DNA of 64,000 nt, from the NCBI RefSeq assembly GCF_019285515.1, contig NZ_CP079095.1, forward strand, positions 2,884,501-2,948,500, read 5' to 3'. The notes under the pieces are model-generated. The model searched no databases. It was not told the DNA's origin and saw only the letters and a list, made by a program, of their open reading frames with translations. The DNA comes from Methylococcus sp. Mc7 (GTDB lineage Bacteria; Pseudomonadota; Gammaproteobacteria; Methylococcales; Methylococcaceae). Positions 1-9,220 of this stretch are shown here, piece by piece (position 1 is the first letter of the stretch; each line of letters opens with the position of its first letter). Made by a program: the position numbers and the translations under genes.

Positions 1-153
1 TGGAAGTTCACCCGCCAAGACGGTTCCATCGAGAATCGAGTAAACGGCTACTTGGCCTTGATATTCGGCGTGGATATGTGGCACGTTATGCTTATCCGTA
101 TCATAGAAAAACATTCGGATAAGTATTCCATAGAACATTGAGATTGTAGGCAT
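1..153 (-). CDS. DUF4160 domain protein, 3' part outside window
   Basis: The reverse strand reads without a stop from an ATG at 153 down to base 1, giving about 51 residues that begin MPTISMFYG and contain a conserved-looking PHIHAEYQG block and AVYSILDG. This is the N-terminal pattern of DUF4160 proteins, which are about 80 residues long. The family is commonly followed by a DUF2442 gene, and the pair behaves like a small toxin-antitoxin-type accessory module, though its biochemical role is not established. The partner, if present, would lie left of the window. The gene is cut by the window edge, not visibly broken. Confidence 0.7.
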   Translation of the reverse strand, partial: MPTISMFYGILIRMFFYDTDKHNVPHIHAEYQGQVAVYSILDGTVLAGELP

Positions 154-289
154 TACAACGAACTCTCGTGTTACGTCCAGCGTGACAACTAAGCGGCGCG
201 CCGGATACCGACCTCGAGCGAAACCACGAACCCTGACTTTACCACTAATTCTTTGAAACAGCCAACGTCCCGTGTTGAGAGCAAATAAA

Positions 290-479
290 CTGTCCGGACT
301 CGTAGCGCGAGGTTTGTCCGGTTTTATTGGGTGCTGTAAGGAGGTGCCTGATGAGACGGACGGAGTTGTCACAGGAGATCGGGAAGATGCGATTTGAAGA
401 AGCGTATCGGGGTTGGCAGGCCAAGCGCCTGACCCAGGAAGAAGTGGCTCGGTTATTGGCATCCCGTTATACCCAAGTT
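290..479 (+). mobile_element. remnant of an insertion sequence (5' end of transposase)
   Basis: An ATG at 351, behind a good AAGGAGG ribosome site (338-344), opens a reading frame whose first 37 residues (MRRTELSQEIGKMRFEEAY, then GWQAKRLTQEEVARLLA) match the helical N-terminus of a transposase type common in proteobacteria, which I recall as ISNCY-like. After about base 465 the similarity stops and the frame runs into DNA antisense to the esterase. The rest of the transposase and the right end are missing. Two copies of GTCCGG at about 293-320 may belong to the left terminal repeat. I infer a decayed IS whose insertion or deletion joined the DUF4160 region to the hydrolase/NRPS unit. Confidence 0.5.
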
Positions 480-559
480 GTGGCAAGCCGTATTCTCCCG
501 GTCTTTTTGCGAGAGGGGACGGGAGTCGAGGGGCTGGGAGTTGTGTATAACGGGATGGC

Positions 560-1288
560 TCAGACGTACAACGGCGCCATCTTCCGCCAGGCACGACCCT
601 GGTGGGCGCGCCCGTCCCAGGTATGGAGGGCGTGGGGGATGCCCTTGGACCACAGAATCCGGCTCAGGTCGCGGTTGTTGCCTAGAAAAGGATCGTCGCC
701 GCCCACCACGAGCACGATGTCCATGCGCCGCAGCGCTTCGAGCCGCCAGTGGCATTCCAGGTTGGGGAGAAAATGGGAGGGGGTGTGGTAGTAGATGGTG
801 TCGTCGTAATAGCCGTCGAACAGGTCGCGGAAGTGTTCCACGCCAAGCGTCAGATCGTAGCGGCCGGAGAAGGCGGCCACCTTGCGGAACAGGTGAGGGT
901 GGCGGAAGGCGATGTTGACGGCGTGGAACGCGCCCAGGCTGCAGCCGTGCGCGATGGTGCAGGGATGCGGGTTTTTCGCGGCCATCAGCGGGAACACCTC
1001 GTTGAGGATGTATTCCTCGAACTGGACGTGGCGCCGGATGCGCTCGGCCGGATGGCGCCAGAAGCAATAGAGCGATTCGTGGTCGATGCTGTCCAGGCAG
1101 AACAGTTGCAGGTGTCCGGCCTCGATCTTGTGCCGCAGGCTTTCCACCAGCCGGAGGTCTTCGTACTCGTGGAAGCGGCCGTCACGGGTCGGGAAGACCA
1201 GGACTTTGGCGCCGGCATGGCCGAAAACCAGCAGTTCCATGTCTCGGCCCAGGCGTTCGGTGTACCAGCGGTGATATTCCCGGTTCAT
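560..1288 (-). CDS. esterase-D-type alpha/beta hydrolase
   Basis: A 242-residue cytoplasmic protein with no signal peptide, of the putative esterase family (PF00756 type). The nucleophile elbow GCSLGA places the serine near residue 117. An acidic residue follows in VVGGDDPF (about 196), and a histidine near the end (GRAHQG, about 229) completes the expected triad. It overlaps the stop of the acetyl-xylan-esterase-like gene by 4 bases (ATGA), so the two are translationally coupled. Both lie directly downstream of the NRPS on the same strand. A role in hydrolysing or releasing the NRPS product is an inference from position only; such esterases act on many acyl esters. Confidence 0.75.
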   Translation of the reverse strand: MNREYHRWYTERLGRDMELLVFGHAGAKVLVFPTRDGRFHEYEDLRLVESLRHKIEAGHLQLFCLDSIDHESLYCFWRHPAERIRRHVQFEEYILNEVFPLMAAKNPHPCTIAHGCSLGAFHAVNIAFRHPHLFRKVAAFSGRYDLTLGVEHFRDLFDGYYDDTIYYHTPSHFLPNLECHWRLEALRRMDIVLVVGGDDPFLGNNRDLSRILWSKGIPHALHTWDGRAHQGRAWRKMAPLYV

Positions 1289-2238
1289 AGCGGTTCGAAA
1301 AATGCCGCGATGGCGGCGGACAGCGATCGGTCCTGTTCGGGCTTGCGCGGATAGTCGAAATGCCCGGCGTCCAACACGAACAGCTCGTTCGGTCCGGCGA
1401 GCGCGTTGAAGACGGCGAACTGGCCGGGGGGCGCGACGGCTGGATCGAACAGGGCGGCGGCGACGTGTACCGGGATGCCCGTGAAACGCGCGGCGATGGC
1501 GGCATCGTAGTAGGCCAAGGTTGCCGTCACGTTACCGTGTGAGGACCGATACCGCCGGACCGATTCTCCGCTGCCGACGGTCGGCAGGGTCAGCCGCAGC
1601 GGCTGATGGCCGAAGGTCGGGACGTTGAGATGGGCCCTCTGGAGGCGTGGTTCCCAGGGCAGGCTCAAGGCGCCGATGCCGCCGCCGAAGCTGATGCCGA
1701 GGTAGCCGACGCGGCCCTCCACCTCGGGAAACAGATCGAGCAGGGTGCTGACGGCCAGCCAGAGGTCTTCGACGCAACCGCCGAGGACGTAGCGGTCGCG
1801 GTCCTCGATCCCGCAGAGGACGTGGCGGTCCGGCGTTTCCGGAATGTCGGCGCAGCGGCTGCGGGAGAGGCCGCGGAAGCAGGGAAACAGGACGACGGCG
1901 TCGTCGAAGGGGAGGTCGAGATCGGGCCCGTCGCGGCCGCCATAGCCGTGGCCGACCACGAAGCCGCGGCGGATCCGGCCGTGCGCCGGAACCAGCGCCC
2001 AGCCGCCGATGGTGATCGCGCCGGTCGATCGGTAGGTGAGGTCGAATGCCTGGAAGCGAGGATGGCTCCAGCCGCAGCGGCGGAGTTCCGGCCTGGGCGC
2101 AACGTTCCTGGCCTCGTCATACCGCGCCGACCAGAAAGCGGCGAAGTCTTCCGGCGGGTCGGGCGGTTCCACCCGGAGCAACTGGTCGAGAGAAAACCCG
2201 TAGGCCGGGTCGAACGGGTAGGAATGGCTGAACGGCAT
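1285..2238 (-). CDS. acetyl-xylan-esterase/cephalosporin-C-deacetylase-type hydrolase
   Basis: A 317-residue AXE1-family alpha/beta hydrolase (PF05448 type). The N-terminal block with DFAAFWSARYDEA, the GHGYGGRDG loop, the nucleophile elbow GISFGG (serine about 183), an aspartate in FDPAVAPP and the terminal AGHFDYP histidine are all present in family order. Members remove acetyl groups from sugars or antibiotics. It sits 27 bases after the NRPS stop and overlaps the next esterase by 4 bases, so the three genes probably form one transcript. No signal peptide is visible, so an intracellular substrate such as an acylated peptide intermediate is more likely than xylan. The specific substrate cannot be read from the sequence. 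Confidence 0.8.
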   Translation of the reverse strand: MPFSHSYPFDPAYGFSLDQLLRVEPPDPPEDFAAFWSARYDEARNVAPRPELRRCGWSHPRFQAFDLTYRSTGAITIGGWALVPAHGRIRRGFVVGHGYGGRDGPDLDLPFDDAVVLFPCFRGLSRSRCADIPETPDRHVLCGIEDRDRYVLGGCVEDLWLAVSTLLDLFPEVEGRVGYLGISFGGGIGALSLPWEPRLQRAHLNVPTFGHQPLRLTLPTVGSGESVRRYRSSHGNVTATLAYYDAAIAARFTGIPVHVAAALFDPAVAPPGQFAVFNALAGPNELFVLDAGHFDYPRKPEQDRSLSAAIAAFFEPL

Positions 2239-2265
2239 GGTATCCCGCGAGGTGTGGGAGCGGGA

Positions 2266-5200
2266 TCAACGCCCGCTGTTTCCGGGGGTCCGCGCCCGGC
2301 GCCTCAGTTCGTCGGCCAGCGTGCGGACGTGCGGTTCGCCGAGCAGGGTGTAATGGTTGCCGGGCACCTCCACGACGTCGATTTCCTCCGCTAGTCCGTT
2401 CCAGCCGAGCAGCGGATCGTCCAGCGCCGTGGCGGCCTGCTGGCGGGCGCGGAACAGCGTCAGGGTGCCGGGATAGAAGCCGGGCGCGTAACGGTAGGCG
2501 GCCTTGACGTTCGCGGCTTTCATTGCCTCCAGCGGGCGGACGTCGGCTCGGCCGCGCGCCAGACGTGCGCTGAAGCACTGTTTCGCCCACTGCATTTTGT
2601 CGCGCAGGAACCGCAGCTTGTCCGCGGTGCCGAGTTTCAGGAAATGGACGGCGAGGCGGAGCAGCTTGGTGATGAAACCGGGGGCGTCCGCCGCGCGGTT
2701 CCAGTTGTCGAAGTTCGCCACCAGCGCGACCCCGTCTCCCAGGGCGTGGAACTGGCGGGCCATTTCGAAGGCGATGATGCCCCCCATGGAGTGGCCGCCG
2801 ATCCAATACGGTCCCTGTGCCTGGACGGCCTTGATTTCCGAGATGTAGAGCCGGGCCAGGCTTTCGACGTCGGCGCCGACCATGTCGTCCTCGCCTTCGT
2901 CCATGCCGGGCGAGTGGATGCCGTAGACGTTGAAGTCGGCTTTCAAAAGTTCAGCCAGGGCGTGATACCAGTGCACGCTGCCGCCCACGCCGTGGACGAG
3001 GAAAAGCGCGGGTGCCTGGGCGGCCTCCAGGCTCAGGGGAACGATGTGGGTGTTCTGCGCCTCGGTCTTGCCGCTGCCGTCGACCAGTGCCGCCAGTTGT
3101 TCGACCGTGGCGGCCCTCGCCAGGGCGGCGAACGAAAGCCGTTGGCCGCAAACCAGTTCGATCCGGGTGAGGAGCTGGAAGGCGCGCAGGGAGTCGCCGC
3201 CCATGGCGAAGAAGCTGTCCCGGATGCCGATAGAACGGGCCGGGAAGATTTCCGCAAAGATCGCGGCGAGTTTACGCTCGGTGTCGTTGCGGGGAACTTC
3301 GGCGCCGCTGGTTGTGGCGGAGGGGGTGGCCGGATCGGGCAGCGCCTTGCGGTCCAGCTTGCCGCCCGGCGTGAGCGGGAATTCCGCCATGGCTACGAAT
3401 ACGCGGGGGATGTCGTGCTCCGGCAGGGTGCTCCGCAGGAAGGCTTCCAGGCCCTCGGCTTCGAACCGGCCGCCCGGCGCCGGAACGACGTAGGCGGCGA
3501 GATATTTCCCGCCGGCCGCTTCGATGGCCTTCACCGCGGCCTGCGCCACACCGTCATGGCGCTCGATCGCCGCCTCGATTTCGCCCGGTTCGACGCGGAA
3601 GCCGCTGATCTTGATCTGGTCGTCGTTGCGTCCCACGAATGACAACTGGCCATCCGCGCCGTAACGCACCAGGTCGCCGGTGCGGTACATCCGGGCCTCG
3701 GGGTCGCCGGCGAACGGATCGGGGAGAAAGGCCGCGGCGGTGAGTTCGGGACGCCGCAGATAGCCTTTCGCCACCCCGGCGCCGCCGATGTACAGCTCGC
3801 CCGGCACGCCGATGGGCAGCGGTTTCAGATGGCGGTCGAGCACGTACAGGCGGACGTTGTCGATGGGCCTGCCGATCGGCGGATCGGCGGCCGACGGGCC
3901 GGCAGGGGAGAACTGCGGCGGCTGGTAGACGGTCGCGGTGACCGTCGTTTCGGTCGGGCCGTAGGTGTTGAGCCAAGCCGCATGTTCCGCGCCGGGCAGC
4001 CGGTCCCAAGCCTCCAGCATGGCGCGGGAGGCCTTTTCCCCGCCGACCACGGTCAATCGCAGGCTGTCGGGCAGACCTCCGCCGCTGGCGGTGAGTCCCC
4101 GTACCAGTTCGTTCCAGAACGCGGTAGGGATGTCGAACACGGTGATCCCTTCGCGGGCGGCCCACTCCAGGAACTCGTGGACCGAATGGCCCTGGGTCTC
4201 GTCGCGGAAGACGACCGTGCCGCCGGCGTGCCAAGTCGGGTATATCTCCTCCACGCAGATGTCGAAACTGATGGAGGCGTACTGCAGGACGCGGTCGTGG
4301 GGTCCCAGCCCGTAGCGGCGCCGCATCGCCGCGCACAGGTTGACGACGCCGCGGTGCGGGACCATCACGCCTTTCGGCAGGCCCGTGGAACCGGAGGTAT
4401 ACATCAGATAGGCGACGTCGTCCGGCGTCGCGCAGCACGGGGGAGCTTCGTCCGAGCCGGCGGGGTCGGTTTCCCAGCCGGTGTCCAGCCGCAGCAGTTC
4501 GACGCCGGGATGGTGAAGGGCATCGGCCAGGGCGGTCCGGGTCAGTACGATCCGCGCGCCCGAGTCCTCGAGCATGTAGGCGAGCCGCTCTTCGGGGTAG
4601 GCGGGGTCCAGCGGCAGGTAGGCGCCGCCGGCCTTCAGCACGCCGAGGAGGCCGACGGCGAGTTCGCAACCGCGGTCGAGCAGCAGGGCGACCACGGAAC
4701 CGGGACCCGTGCCTTTGCGCAGCAAAAGCGCCGCCAACCGGTTCGAGCGCCGTTCCAGCTCGCCGTAGCTGAGGCGTTGGTTTCCGCTTTGGACCGCGAT
4801 GGCGTCCGGCGTGCGGCGCGCCTGTGCGGAGAAGAGTTCGCCCAGCGTGGCTTCGGGGTAGCTGGTGCCGGTGTCGTTCCACTCCACCAGCAGGCGGCGT
4901 AGTTCGTCGTCCGGGAGGCTGCGCAGGTCTGCGAGTTTGCCGCCGGCGCAGGCCGCCAGGCTCTCGAGGATCGTCAGGAGCTGCTGCAGCATGCGCTCGA
5001 CGGTGCCGTCCTCGAACAGGCGGCGGTCGTATTCGATCTTGAGCAGCAGGCCGTCGGCGAGGTAGCCCGCCAGGATGAGGTGGTCGGTCTGTTCCTTCAG
5101 TTCGAAGCGGCGCTTGTCCCAGTCGCCGCCGCGGGACTTCACCACGTGGTAGTTCTCGAAGACCACGATGGTGGTGAACAGCGGCATGCCGGCCGGCAGG

Positions 5201-6213
5201 CCGCTCCAGGCGTGGATGCGGGCCGTCGGCGTATGCTCGTGTTCGCGCACGCTCAGGTGCTGGCGCCGAAGCTCGCGGATGAATTCGGCGACGGACAAGT
5301 CGGGGTCGATCTTCAGGCGCACCGGCGTGGTGTTGATGATCGGTCCGACGATGGCCTCGCCCTCCGGCACGGATTTCCGGCAGGAACGCGTGGCGCCGAA
5401 CACCACGTCGTCGAGCCCGCTGTGGCGTGCGATCAGCAGGCCCCAGGCGGCCTGGACCAGGGTGTTGAGCGTGACGTCCTGTTTCTTCGCGAGTTCCTGG
5501 AGCGCCTCATAAAGGGCCGGAGGCGCCCAGGCTTGAACCAGTCCGCCGGTGTGGGCGGGCGACAGGGGCCGCGGCTCGGGCAGGGCGCTCAGGACGCGGT
5601 TGGGTTCTTCGAAATCCGCCAGCAGACCGCGCCAGTAGCCTTCACTCGCCGCGAAGTCGAGGGAGTCCAGCCAGTCGATGTAGCTGCGGTACGGCGTCGC
5701 CGGCGGCAGTTCCGGCTCGTGGCCGTCGCGCAGCGCCTGGTAGACCCGGAACAGCTCTTCCATGATGATGAGCCGCGCCCGTCCGTCCAGCAGCGCGTGG
5801 TGGTAAGTCCAGACTGCCCAGTATTCTTCCTCGGCGATGCGAATCAGGCTCAGGCGGTGGAGAGGCGCCTCCGCCATGTCGAAGCCCCGCAGCCTATCCT
5901 CGACGAGGAAGGCGTCGAACCGGCTCTCCTGTTCCGTTCGCGCCAGCCCGCGCCAGTCGAGGTCAGACCAGGGCATCGTCACGGCGGGTTCGACCCGTTG
6001 CAGCGGCGCCTCCAGGTTCCGCCAGACGAATGCCGTCCGCAGGATGTCGTGCCTCGCGACCAGGCGGGTCCAGGCTTCCCGGTAAGCGTCTTCGTCGAGG
6101 TTTTCGCCGGTTCGCAACACCAGTTGCTGGATATAGGTACCTTCCCGCTGATCGAACAGGGTCGCCGAGAGCATGTTTCCCTGCATCGGCGAAAGCGCGT
6201 AGCAATCCGTCAC
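2266..6213 (-). CDS. single-module non-ribosomal peptide synthetase (C-A-PCP-TE)
   Basis: A 1315-residue synthetase with four complete domains. Condensation is at about 1-440, with active-site HHALLDG at 138-144. Adenylation is at about 470-970, with LSYGEL, the AMP loop YTSGSTGLPKG near 600, NTYGPTETT and YRTGDLVRYGADG. The carrier domain has FFAMGGDSL, with the phosphopantetheine serine near 1006. The thioesterase is at about 1060-1315, with GHSMGG near 1140 and a terminal GNHY histidine. The start gives the normal condensation-domain opening MTDCYALSPMQ. A free-standing module with both a C and a TE domain needs an acyl or aminoacyl donor made elsewhere, either by a partner module or an acyl-CoA/ACP. 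By eye the ten pocket residues read D-I-E-D-T-V-T-V-T-K, which I cannot assign to an amino acid. Two hydrolase genes follow on the same strand; no phosphopantetheinyl transferase or exporter is adjacent. Confidence 0.93.
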   Translation of the reverse strand: MTDCYALSPMQGNMLSATLFDQREGTYIQQLVLRTGENLDEDAYREAWTRLVARHDILRTAFVWRNLEAPLQRVEPAVTMPWSDLDWRGLARTEQESRFDAFLVEDRLRGFDMAEAPLHRLSLIRIAEEEYWAVWTYHHALLDGRARLIIMEELFRVYQALRDGHEPELPPATPYRSYIDWLDSLDFAASEGYWRGLLADFEEPNRVLSALPEPRPLSPAHTGGLVQAWAPPALYEALQELAKKQDVTLNTLVQAAWGLLIARHSGLDDVVFGATRSCRKSVPEGEAIVGPIINTTPVRLKIDPDLSVAEFIRELRRQHLSVREHEHTPTARIHAWSGLPAGMPLFTTIVVFENYHVVKSRGGDWDKRRFELKEQTDHLILAGYLADGLLLKIEYDRRLFEDGTVERMLQQLLTILESLAACAGGKLADLRSLPDDELRRLLVEWNDTGTSYPEATLGELFSAQARRTPDAIAVQSGNQRLSYGELERRSNRLAALLLRKGTGPGSVVALLLDRGCELAVGLLGVLKAGGAYLPLDPAYPEERLAYMLEDSGARIVLTRTALADALHHPGVELLRLDTGWETDPAGSDEAPPCCATPDDVAYLMYTSGSTGLPKGVMVPHRGVVNLCAAMRRRYGLGPHDRVLQYASISFDICVEEIYPTWHAGGTVVFRDETQGHSVHEFLEWAAREGITVFDIPTAFWNELVRGLTASGGGLPDSLRLTVVGGEKASRAMLEAWDRLPGAEHAAWLNTYGPTETTVTATVYQPPQFSPAGPSAADPPIGRPIDNVRLYVLDRHLKPLPIGVPGELYIGGAGVAKGYLRRPELTAAAFLPDPFAGDPEARMYRTGDLVRYGADGQLSFVGRNDDQIKISGFRVEPGEIEAAIERHDGVAQAAVKAIEAAGGKYLAAYVVPAPGGRFEAEGLEAFLRSTLPEHDIPRVFVAMAEFPLTPGGKLDRKALPDPATPSATTSGAEVPRNDTERKLAAIFAEIFPARSIGIRDSFFAMGGDSLRAFQLLTRIELVCGQRLSFAALARAATVEQLAALVDGSGKTEAQNTHIVPLSLEAAQAPALFLVHGVGGSVHWYHALAELLKADFNVYGIHSPGMDEGEDDMVGADVESLARLYISEIKAVQAQGPYWIGGHSMGGIIAFEMARQFHALGDGVALVANFDNWNRAADAPGFITKLLRLAVHFLKLGTADKLRFLRDKMQWAKQCFSARLARGRADVRPLEAMKAANVKAAYRYAPGFYPGTLTLFRARQQAATALDDPLLGWNGLAEEIDVVEVPGNHYTLLGEPHVRTLADELRRRARTPGNSGR

Positions 6214-6465
6214 GTTCTGCTCCCTTACGTCCTTACCGTAGTGCCACGGGTCTTGCCCAGAATAGCCTCAAGATGTGTAAGCGATTGGACATTTATAGGA
6301 TATTCATGGGTCCGGCGAAAGCCGGTGCCGCTCCATTCCGCAAAAGGTGCGGATTCGCTGTATCATTTCCACTGTCAGGCCTCGTATACCCGAGTTGCGG
6401 GTACAATCCGGACCGATGGCGGCGAGCGGCCGAGTCGGCATTATTATCATCAAACGGTTGATTGC

Positions 6466-6867
6466 ATGAAGGGGAAATTCTCATTGGTTCTTGTGCTCGC
6501 GCTTCTGACCGCGTGCGCCGGCAAGGAACAGGGCGATCTGCGCGAAGCGCTGCTGGCCAAGCTCCAGGACGACAGCGATCTCAAGGATTACAAGCTCGAT
6601 CCGGGTGAAATCGCGGACTGCGTGATCCACGATCTGACGGACGATTTGCCGGGCTTTCCGGGGGACCCGCGGCGCAAGCAATATCTGACGGCTTATGCCA
6701 AGTTCTATTCGGTGAAAGGCTCGGGCGATTTCGAGAAAGTCGCAGAGGAGTACAAGGACCTGTTCGGATCGGTCAAGGCCGCGAACCAGGCGGCGCTGCG
6801 CATGACCGACTACATCATGACCTGCATGGGCCAGGCGATCGAACGCAGCGGGCCGAAGGAACAATGA
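6466..6867 (+). CDS. small predicted lipoprotein
   Basis: A 133-residue protein starting [18 protein letters not shown] positively charged start, a hydrophobic core and the lipobox LTAC with cysteine at 17 indicate export and lipidation by Lgt/LspA; residue +2 is alanine, which favours outer-membrane sorting. The mature part is hydrophilic and helical, with two further cysteines (in IADCVIHD and MTCMGQ) that could pair. I do not recognise the family. Its stop overlaps the proA start by 4 bases (ATGA), so the two are co-translated. This start is chosen because upstream codons in the same frame are only the antisense of the NRPS gene. Confidence 0.75.
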   Translation: MKGKFSLVLVLALLTACAGKEQGDLREALLAKLQDDSDLKDYKLDPGEIADCVIHDLTDDLPGFPGDPRRKQYLTAYAKFYSVKGSGDFEKVAEEYKDLFGSVKAANQAALRMTDYIMTCMGQAIERSGPKEQ

Positions 6868-8156
6868 CGGCGGTGAGCGCATTGCGTCCGGCCGAACCGG
6901 AGGCCGTGGCGACATACGTGGACGGCCTGGCGCGGCGCGCCTGCGAAGTCAGCCGGGTCCTGGGCCGGGCCGAGACCGCGGCGAAGAACCGGGCGCTACT
7001 GGCCATCGCCGATGCGCTCGAGGGATCGGCGGGCGCGCTGATCGAGGCGAACCGCAAGGACCTCGAGGCGGGTGAGGTCAAGGGGCTGGACCGGGCCCAG
7101 CTCGAGCGGCTGGGTATCGACGCCAAACGGGTCGCGGCCATGGCGGCGGGCCTTCGGGAGATCGCCGCGCTGCCCGACCCGGTGGGTGAAATCAGCGGGC
7201 TGACCTACCGGCCGTCCGGCATCCAGGTCGGGCGGATGCGGGTGCCGCTCGGCGTCATCGGCATCATCTACGAATCCCGCCCCAACGTGACCGCCGATGC
7301 GGCGGGGCTGTGCCTGAAGTCCGGCAACGCCTGCATTCTGCGCGGCGGCTCCGAGGCGATCCATTCCAACAAGGCCATCGCGGCCTGCATCCGCCAGGGC
7401 CTGGAAGCCGGCGGCCTGCCGGCCGACGCGGTCCAGCTCGTCGAGACCACCGACCGGGCGGCGGTCGGCGCGCTGCTGGCGGCGGACAAATATGTCGACA
7501 TCATCGTGCCGCGCGGCGGGCGTTCGCTGATCGAGCGCATCGTTGCCGAATCGCGGATTCCGGTCATCAAGCACCTGGACGGCATCTGCCACGTCTACAT
7601 CGACGACGGCGCGGACCTTGCCAAAGCCCGCAACATCGCGATCAACGCCAAGACCCAGCGCTACGGGGTCTGCAACGCCATGGAAACCCTGCTGGTCGCC
7701 GCGGGCGTCGCGCCGGCGATCCTGCCGGAACTGGCCGCGCTTTATCGGGACAAGGGCGTCGAACTGCGCGGCTGCCCCGAAACCCGCCGCATCGTGCCGG
7801 ATTGCTGTCCGGCTTCGGAGACGGACTGGGATACCGAATACCTGGCGCCGATCCTGGCGATTCGCGTGGTCGTCGGCCTGGACGAGGCGATCGAGCATAT
7901 TCATCAGCACGGCTCCGGCCACACCGACGCCATCATCACAGAAGACTACAGCCGCGCCCGCCGCTTCCTGCGGGAGGTCGATTCGGCTTCGGTCATGGTG
8001 AACGCCTCGACGCGTTTCGCCGACGGCTTCGAGTACGGCCTGGGGGCGGAGATCGGCATCAGCACCGACAAGCTGCATGCGCGAGGGCCCGTCGGCCTGG
8101 AAGGGCTCACCACCCAGAAATTCATCGTGCTGGGCGACGGCCAGGTCAGAACTTAA
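6864..8156 (+). CDS. proA: gamma-glutamyl phosphate reductase
   Basis: A 430-residue enzyme of the aldehyde dehydrogenase fold that reduces gamma-glutamyl phosphate with NADPH to glutamate semialdehyde, the second step of proline synthesis. The nucleotide-binding stretch [14 protein letters not shown], the block GNACILRGG, and the catalytic cysteine in [10 protein letters not shown] (about residue 269) are typical, and the length is normal for the family. proB is not adjacent. The gene is coupled to the upstream lipoprotein by a 4-base overlap and is followed 12 bases later by nadD, a proA-nadD order also seen in pseudomonads. Confidence 0.96.
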   Translation: MTAVSALRPAEPEAVATYVDGLARRACEVSRVLGRAETAAKNRALLAIADALEGSAGALIEANRKDLEAGEVKGLDRAQLERLGIDAKRVAAMAAGLREIAALPDPVGEISGLTYRPSGIQVGRMRVPLGVIGIIYESRPNVTADAAGLCLKSGNACILRGGSEAIHSNKAIAACIRQGLEAGGLPADAVQLVETTDRAAVGALLAADKYVDIIVPRGGRSLIERIVAESRIPVIKHLDGICHVYIDDGADLAKARNIAINAKTQRYGVCNAMETLLVAAGVAPAILPELAALYRDKGVELRGCPETRRIVPDCCPASETDWDTEYLAPILAIRVVVGLDEAIEHIHQHGSGHTDAIITEDYSRARRFLREVDSASVMVNASTRFADGFEYGLGAEIGISTDKLHARGPVGLEGLTTQKFIVLGDGQVRT

Positions 8157-8168
8157 AATGACGCAAGG

Positions 8169-8801
8169 ATGATCGGCATCTACGGCGGCACTTTCGATCC
8201 GGTCCACTACGGACACCTGCGGGCCGCGCTGGAGGTCAAGGAGGCGGTCGGCATGAGGGAGCTGCGCTTCCTGCCCTGCCGCCAGCCGCCCCACCGTCCG
8301 CCGCCCGTGGCCGATGCCGGGACCCGGCTGCGCATGCTGGAAATCGCGCTGGCCGATGCCGACGGCGGCTTCGCCCTCGATACGCGGGAGCTCGAACGAA
8401 GCGGCCCGTCCTACATGGTCGATACCCTGGGCTCGATTCGCAAGGAGGTCGGCGACGAGCCGCTCTGCCTCATCCTCGGCCTCGACGCGTTCCTCGCGCT
8501 GCCGGCCTGGCACCGCTGGCGCCGGCTGTTCGCCCTGGCGCACATCGTGGTGCTGCAGCGGCCGGATTACGACGTCGAATACGCGGAAGATCTGGAGCGC
8601 TGCGTCGAGGAGCGTCAGGTGGCGGACCCGTCGCAGCTCACGGCCCAGCCGGAAGGGATGATCTACTTTCTGGAAGTGACTCAGCTCGCCATCGCCTCCA
8701 CTTCGATCCGCCGCATGCTGCGGGAAGGGCGCAACGCCAAGTACCTGTTGCCGGACGCGGTGCTCGAGCTGATCCGTCGGGAATCGCTTTACGCCAAGTG
8801 A
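8169..8801 (+). CDS. nadD: nicotinate-nucleotide adenylyltransferase
   Basis: A 210-residue cytoplasmic enzyme that transfers AMP from ATP to nicotinate mononucleotide in NAD synthesis. The N-terminal nucleotidyltransferase signature GGTFDPVHYGHLR and the C-terminal ATP-binding motif IASTSIRRML are both intact. The gene lies 12 bases after proA in the same orientation. In many gammaproteobacteria nadD is followed by rsfS and rlmH; here a truncated haemoglobin gene takes that place. nadK, for the last NADP step, is found at 32 kb in this window. Confidence 0.96.
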   Translation: MIGIYGGTFDPVHYGHLRAALEVKEAVGMRELRFLPCRQPPHRPPPVADAGTRLRMLEIALADADGGFALDTRELERSGPSYMVDTLGSIRKEVGDEPLCLILGLDAFLALPAWHRWRRLFALAHIVVLQRPDYDVEYAEDLERCVEERQVADPSQLTAQPEGMIYFLEVTQLAIASTSIRRMLREGRNAKYLLPDAVLELIRRESLYAK

Positions 8802-8814
8802 GATCGTTTCAGCC

Positions 8815-9210
8815 ATGCAGGAACCCGTGACACAGACGCCCTATCAGCGCCTCGGCGGCGAAGAAGTGCTGCACGAACTGGTCGAACGCTTCTACGGCTA
8901 CATGGACACGCTGCCGGAGGCGGCGCCGATCCGGGCGATGCATGCCGACGACTTGTCCGGCGCCAAGTCCAAGCTGTTCAAGTTCCTCTCCGGCTGGCTG
9001 GGCGGCCCGGACCTGTTCATGCAGGAGTTCGGCCATCCGCGTCTGCGGGCGCGGCATTTCCCGTTTTCGATCGGCGTGCCCGAGCGCGACCAGTGGCTCT
9101 TGTGCATGCGCAAGGCGCTCGACGACATCCCGATGGACGGCCCGTTCCGCGAGGCACTGTACGAGGCGCTGGCACGCACCGCCCATCACATGATCAACCG
9201 CGAAGATTGA
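8815..9210 (+). CDS. group II truncated haemoglobin
   Basis: A 131-residue 2/2 globin of the TrHbII (GlbO) class. The proximal haem histidine is in LRARHFPF (about residue 81), the B10 tyrosine in ERFYGYM (about 27) and the G8 tryptophan in ERDQWLLC (about 94); tyrosine B10 with tryptophan G8 is the diagnostic pair of the class. Such proteins bind O2 tightly and are linked to O2 or NO chemistry; the exact role here is unknown. It sits 13 bases after nadD and 10 bases before the P-loop ATPase, so it is probably part of the same transcript. Confidence 0.92.
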   Translation: MQEPVTQTPYQRLGGEEVLHELVERFYGYMDTLPEAAPIRAMHADDLSGAKSKLFKFLSGWLGGPDLFMQEFGHPRLRARHFPFSIGVPERDQWLLCMRKALDDIPMDGPFREALYEALARTAHHMINRED

Positions 9211-9220
9211 AGAACTCCCG

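Noticed and set aside
2266..6213. Substrate prediction from the ten adenylation-pocket residues (D-I-E-D-T-V-T-V-T-K by eye)
   Set aside because: The alignment was made by eye and the code does not match one I can assign with confidence.
5080..6465. Long forward open frame leading into the lipoprotein
   Set aside because: Its first 460 codons are antisense to the NRPS condensation domain; only the part from 6466 has a signal peptide and is real.
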